DNA of 11,721 nt from contig DASWMP010000279.1 of the NCBI GenBank assembly GCA_036399695.1, forward strand, positions 1 to 11,721, in the 5' to 3' direction. Of this stretch, positions 6,795-11,721 are shown piece by piece (the first letter of the stretch is position 1; the number at the start of each line of letters is the position of its first letter). A program made the translations under genes and the position numbers. The DNA is from DASVEE01 sp036399695. GTDB lineage: Bacteria > Acidobacteriota > Thermoanaerobaculia > Gp7-AA8. The notes below the pieces were generated by a model, which was given only the letters and a program-made list of their open reading frames with translations, was not told the DNA's origin and did not search any database.

Positions 6795-6970
6795 CGTTGT
6801 CCGTTGTCCGTTGTCCGTTGTCCGTTGGTCTGCGGGGGGGGTGTTGTTTGGGGTTGTTGGTTTTGGGGGTTTGGTGCCGGAGAGCTCCGCCGAGCGCAGC
6901 ACCAAAAACCAACAACCAACAACCAAAAACGAGTCTCCACCGGACACCGGACAACGGACAACGGACAACG
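6795..6970. repeat. Nested palindrome built of 7-bp repeats, between ccmA and ccmB
   Basis: The outer left arm (6795-6827) contains four exact copies of TTGTCCG in tandem from 6797. The outer right arm (6938-6970) contains CGGACAC followed by three copies of CGGACAA. The two arms pair over about 33 bp with two mismatches. Inside lies a second inverted repeat (about 6842-6877 against 6899-6930), rich in the heptad GTTGTTG on the left and CCAACAA on the right. At the tip is CGGAG-AG-CTCCG (6879-6890). The whole would form one very long stem in ccm mRNA. It fills the only large gap in the operon. It encodes nothing I can recognise. Confidence 0.92.
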
Positions 6971-6979
6971 TGTTCCGTT

Positions 6980-7606
6980 TCACGCGACGACCCTTCCTGC
7001 TTCCAGCTCGAGCCGCTCGTCGGCGTAGGCGCCCACGCGGTCCCACTGGTGGGTGGCGATGAGGATGGTGGCGCCCTGGGTGCGGAGGTCGCGGACGACG
7101 TCCTCCACGAGGGTAAAGCCCTGGGGGTCGAGGGCGCCGTAGGGCTCGTCGAGGAGGACGACTTGGGGGCCCTGGAGGAGGATCCGGGCGAAGGAGAGGC
7201 GCTTGCGCATGCCGGCGGAGAAGGTGGAGATGAGGTCGTTTGCGCGGGCTTCGAGGCCGACGCGCGCCAGGACCGGCGGCACGGCGGCGCGCGGCAGGCC
7301 GAGGTGGTCGGCGACGACTTCGAGGTTCTCGCGGGCGGTGAGCGCTTCGTACAGATAGTTGTAATGACTGAGGATCGCGGAGAGACGGCGGACGTCTTCC
7401 TTGTGACGGACGACGTCGAAGCCGCCGACGGTGGCGGTGCCGCGATCCGGACGGATGGCCGTGGCCAGGACACGCAGGAGCGTCGATTTGCCGGAGCCAT
7501 TGCGGCCGACGAGCATGAGGACGGAGCCGCCACGAACGGTGAACGACACGTCGGCCAGCGCCCAGCGCCTGCCGTACCGTCGCGAGAGCCGCTCCACGTG
7601 GATCAC
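6980..7606 (-). CDS. ccmA: Heme exporter ATP-binding protein CcmA
   Basis: This 208-residue ABC ATPase is normal in length for CcmA. Walker A is GRNGSGKST (34-42), the signature loop is FSAGMRKRLSFAR (129-141), Walker B is VVLLDEP with D153 and E154, and the H-loop is H186 (IATHQWDR). It drives the CcmAB step that frees holo-CcmE. Identification as CcmA rather than a generic ABC ATPase rests on the adjoining ccmB-I genes and the FSAGM signature form. The start is taken as the GTG at 7606 (VIHVERLSRRYG). The open frame extends much further upstream but crosses a repeat element. No Shine-Dalgarno is visible; a TATACT box ends 7 bases upstream, so the mRNA may be leaderless. First gene of the operon, stop TGA at 6980. 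Confidence 0.93.
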   Translation of the reverse strand: MIHVERLSRRYGRRWALADVSFTVRGGSVLMLVGRNGSGKSTLLRVLATAIRPDRGTATVGGFDVVRHKEDVRRLSAILSHYNYLYEALTARENLEVVADHLGLPRAAVPPVLARVGLEARANDLISTFSAGMRKRLSFARILLQGPQVVLLDEPYGALDPQGFTLVEDVVRDLRTQGATILIATHQWDRVGAYADERLELEAGRVVA

Positions 7607-7613
7607 AGAGTGG

Positions 7614-7619
7614 AGTATA
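7614..7619 (-). promoter_or_regulatory. Possible -10 element (TATACT) for the ccm operon
   Basis: TATACT on the minus strand ends 7 bases before the ccmA GTG, which would place the transcription start at or beside the start codon. No -35 box is visible, because the upstream sequence is the GC-rich palindrome. This is inferred from pattern only. Confidence 0.45.
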
Positions 7620-7627
7620 GGGCGGCA

Positions 7628-7773
7628 GGCCCGGGGCTCGGGGCCCGGGGCCCGGGGCTCAGTCGGTGTCAGGCCCGAGGTTGGGGGGGGACACGTGCTC
7701 GAGATCGGGCTGACACTCCCCCGGACCTCGCGCCTGCCACCCCACCGGGGCCCGCGCCCTGAGCCCCGGGCTT
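7628..7773. repeat. GC-rich nested palindrome with 7-bp repeats, upstream of ccmA
   Basis: The outer left arm (about 7628-7654) has the heptad form CYCGGGG repeated (CCCGGGG, CTCGGGG, CCCGGGG, CCCGGGG from 7631). The right arm (about 7747-7773) mirrors it, with about 23 of 27 positions pairing. An inner inverted repeat pairs about 7665-7689 with 7718-7742 (GTGTCAGGCCCGAGG against CCTCGCGCCTGCCAC). A competing pairing joins GTGTCAGGCCCGA to TCGGGCTGACAC (7706-7717). The loop contains CACGTG (7692-7697) and CTCGAG. It occupies much of the divergent control region and starts about 22 bases from the ccmA start codon. Confidence 0.85.
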
Positions 7774-7874
7774 CCTGGAACTTCATTGCCCCGCTCCACG
7801 GACCGGGCCGGATACACACCCATGCACTCTCCCCCAGAGCGCATCTGATCTCATCCGGCCCGTCGGGTCATGAC

Positions 7875-7932
7875 CGGACAACTCATTTGCTAATTTGGGC
7901 GGACAAACTCACGTGCTTACCACACTTGTCCA
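7875..7932. promoter_or_regulatory. Three CGGACAA-type boxes at 25-bp spacing (possible operator)
   Basis: CGGACAA occurs at 7875-7881 and 7900-7906, and its near reverse complement TTGTCCA at 7926-7932. The GGACAA/TTGTCC cores start at 7876, 7901 and 7926, exactly 25 bases apart, with the last one inverted. They lie 47-104 bases upstream of the TetR start codon, where an operator for the regulator could be. Whether any protein binds here is unknown. The heptamer is the same as the outer repeat of the element at 6795-6970. Confidence 0.35.
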
Positions 7933-7964
7933 AAGCGCGCTCCCACCCCGCGCGACCGCCGCGC

Positions 7965-7970
7965 TACACT
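7965..7970 (+). promoter_or_regulatory. Possible -10 element (TACACT) of the TetR gene
   Basis: TACACT ends 8 bases before the ATG at 7979. Together with the absence of any Shine-Dalgarno, this suggests a leaderless or nearly leaderless transcript. No convincing -35 is visible at the usual spacing. Confidence 0.4.
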
Positions 7971-7978
7971 GCGGCCGG

Positions 7979-8596
7979 ATGTCTCGTGAGGAAAAGTCGG
8001 AGCGGAGCCGGCGGCAACTGCTGGATGCGGCGCTCTACCTTTTCTCGCATCAGGGCTACCGCGGCACGAGCGTGCGGGACATCGCGGAGCGGGCGGAGGT
8101 CTCGACCGGGAACGTCTACCATCACTTTCCGGACAAGGAATCGATCTTCCGCGCTCTCATCGACGAATACTGGACCGCCACGCTCAGCGAGGTCTTCCCC
8201 TTCCTGCGCGCGCTCCTCGGGCCTGACCCTTTTCCCGACAACCTCGAGCAGCTCGGCTTTGCGGCCCGCGACAGCGTGCGGCAGTACCGGCAGTACATGG
8301 CGCTGATCTACGTCGACGTCATCGAGTTCGAGGGGGAGCACATCCGCACCTTCTACACTGACATGCCGCAGCGCTTCGCGGCGATCTTCGAGCAGCATGG
8401 CGGCCTCGACGCCGTCCGCGCGCGGCTGCGGCCGAACGTCTCGCCCGTCTCCGCGATCCTGCTGACGACGCGCATCTTCTTCAACTACTTCACGCTGGAG
8501 ATCCTCTTCGGCGTCCCGCAGCCCTTCGGCAAAGACTCGGGGGAGATCGTCAAAGAGATTGCGGATATCCTTCGCAACGGCATGTGCGACGAGTGA
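7979..8596 (+). CDS. TetR/AcrR family transcriptional regulator
   Basis: This 205-residue cytoplasmic DNA-binding protein has a TetR-type N-terminal domain: RRQLLDAALYLFSHQGYRGT, then SVRDIAERAEVSTGNVYHHF followed by PDKESIFRAL. The helix-turn-helix is near 31-51, and VYHHFPDKESI is the family hallmark. The C-terminal ligand/dimer domain is less conserved and holds no motif that identifies a ligand. The ATG at 7979 starts the conserved domain at the usual distance; a TTG at 7895 would add 28 residues of poor composition and is rejected. It diverges from ccmA and runs toward the M14 peptidase gene, so it could control itself, its downstream genes or the ccm operon. The sequence does not decide which. 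Confidence 0.93.
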   Translation: MSREEKSERSRRQLLDAALYLFSHQGYRGTSVRDIAERAEVSTGNVYHHFPDKESIFRALIDEYWTATLSEVFPFLRALLGPDPFPDNLEQLGFAARDSVRQYRQYMALIYVDVIEFEGEHIRTFYTDMPQRFAAIFEQHGGLDAVRARLRPNVSPVSAILLTTRIFFNYFTLEILFGVPQPFGKDSGEIVKEIADILRNGMCDE

Positions 8597-8600
8597 AGAA

Positions 8601-8698
8601 GTTGGGCGGTTGGCAGTTGGCGGTTGGGCAGTAACCCCGCACCACCGTGCCCGCTGCAGCCACTGCCAACTGCCTACTGCCGACCGCCAACTGCCCAT
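8601..8698. repeat. Palindrome of 7-bp repeats between the TetR and M14 genes
   Basis: The left arm (8601-8632) repeats the heptad GTTGGCR (GTTGGCA, GTTGGCG and a GTTGGGC variant). The right arm (8661-8698) repeats its complement (TGCCAAC, TGCCTAC, TGCCGAC, CGCCAAC). A 28-base spacer separates the arms. The element starts 5 bases after the TetR stop and ends 7 bases before the ribosome binding site of the peptidase gene, so it makes up nearly all of the intergenic region and leaves little room for a separate promoter. No T-run follows, so it is not a typical intrinsic terminator. Confidence 0.88.
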
Positions 8699-8704
8699 AA
8701 ACAC

Positions 8705-8711
8705 GGAGGAG
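8705..8711 (+). promoter_or_regulatory. Ribosome binding site GGAGGAG deciding the TTG start of the M14 gene
   Basis: GGAGGAG stands just before TTG at 8714 (2 bases from its end, 4 from the GGAGG part). No in-frame ATG or GTG lies nearby, and this TTG opens directly into a signal peptide, so it is the best start. The short spacing is a little unusual. Confidence 0.65.
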
Positions 8712-8713
8712 AT

Positions 8714-11547
<2,834 letters not shown>

Positions 11548-11551
<4 letters not shown>

Positions 11552-11721
11552 GCTGGTCGCCCGCGCAGTACGAGAAGTTCAAGGCCGAGCGCCGGCAGCC
11601 GTTCGTCGATCTGCTGTCTCTGATCGAACGGAAGCCGCACATGCGCGTGGCCGATCTCGGCTGCGGTACGGGCGACCTGACGAAGGAGCTCCACGAGTCG
11701 CTCGATGCCGCGCAGACGCTC
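11548..11721 (+). CDS. SAM-dependent methyltransferase, trans-aconitate 2-methyltransferase-like (truncated by window end)
   Basis: Only the first 58 residues are present. The start (MSWSPAQYEKFKAERRQPFVDLL) closely follows the form of trans-aconitate 2-methyltransferases (W-x-P-x-x-Y-x-x-F-x-x-x-R). Motif I for S-adenosylmethionine binding is VADLGCGTGD at 34-43. Such enzymes methylate trans-aconitate, relieving inhibition of aconitase, but related methyltransferases have other substrates, so the family is better supported than the substrate. The ATG overlaps the M14 stop (ATGA), indicating translational coupling although one protein is secreted and the other cytoplasmic. Confidence 0.8.

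Noticed and set aside
6778..7533. Long minus-strand frame joining ccmB to upstream sequence
   Set aside because: It is out of frame with ccmA, is Ser/Arg/Pro-rich shadow sequence and passes through the repeat element; CcmB starts at 6777 with a strong Shine-Dalgarno.
6795..8698. Insertion sequence or MITE copies
   Set aside because: No transposase, no target-site duplication that I can see, and the three elements do not share sequence, only form.

Overview
The window is GC-rich bacterial chromosomal DNA. It holds a complete System I (Ccm) cytochrome c maturation operon on the minus strand, followed across a divergent intergenic region by a plus-strand group made of a TetR regulator, a large secreted M14-family metallopeptidase and a truncated methyltransferase. 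System I with a separate TPR-type CcmI, high GC, apparently leaderless start sites and secreted M14 peptidases would fit an Acidobacteriota-like or related soil/sediment lineage. That placement is a guess, because the window has no rRNA or marker gene.

Layout: 1-288 is a 21-bp tandem array cut by the left edge of the window. 285-377 is a long imperfect palindrome just downstream of the operon. 408-7606 (minus) reads, in transcription order, ccmA, ccmB, ccmC, ccmD, ccmE, ccmF, ccmG, ccmH, ccmI. From ccmC to ccmI every junction is a 4-base stop/start overlap (ATGA, or GTGA for ccmH). ccmB-ccmC are 16 bp apart, and ccmA-ccmB are separated by about 200 bp holding a nested palindrome of 7-bp repeats. 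7607-7978 is the divergent control region with a second heptad palindrome, three evenly spaced CGGACAA-type boxes and -10-like boxes next to both start codons. 7979-8596 is the TetR gene. 8601-8698 is a third heptad palindrome, ending just before the ribosome binding site of the M14 gene (8714-11551). The methyltransferase starts at 11548 in an ATGA overlap and runs off the window.

How the genes work together: CcmA and CcmB with CcmC and CcmD load heme onto the periplasmic chaperone CcmE. CcmG and CcmH keep the apocytochrome CxxCH cysteines reduced. CcmI presents the apocytochrome, and CcmF transfers and ligates the heme. The diagnostic residues I looked for are present in all nine proteins. 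The plus-strand genes look like a separate transcription unit with no obvious link to heme.

I see no defence system, insertion sequence, CRISPR array or RNA gene. The unusual content is non-coding: three palindromic elements of different sequence that share a 7-bp internal repeat, and a 21-bp minisatellite whose variants occur in two mutually exclusive, linked forms.
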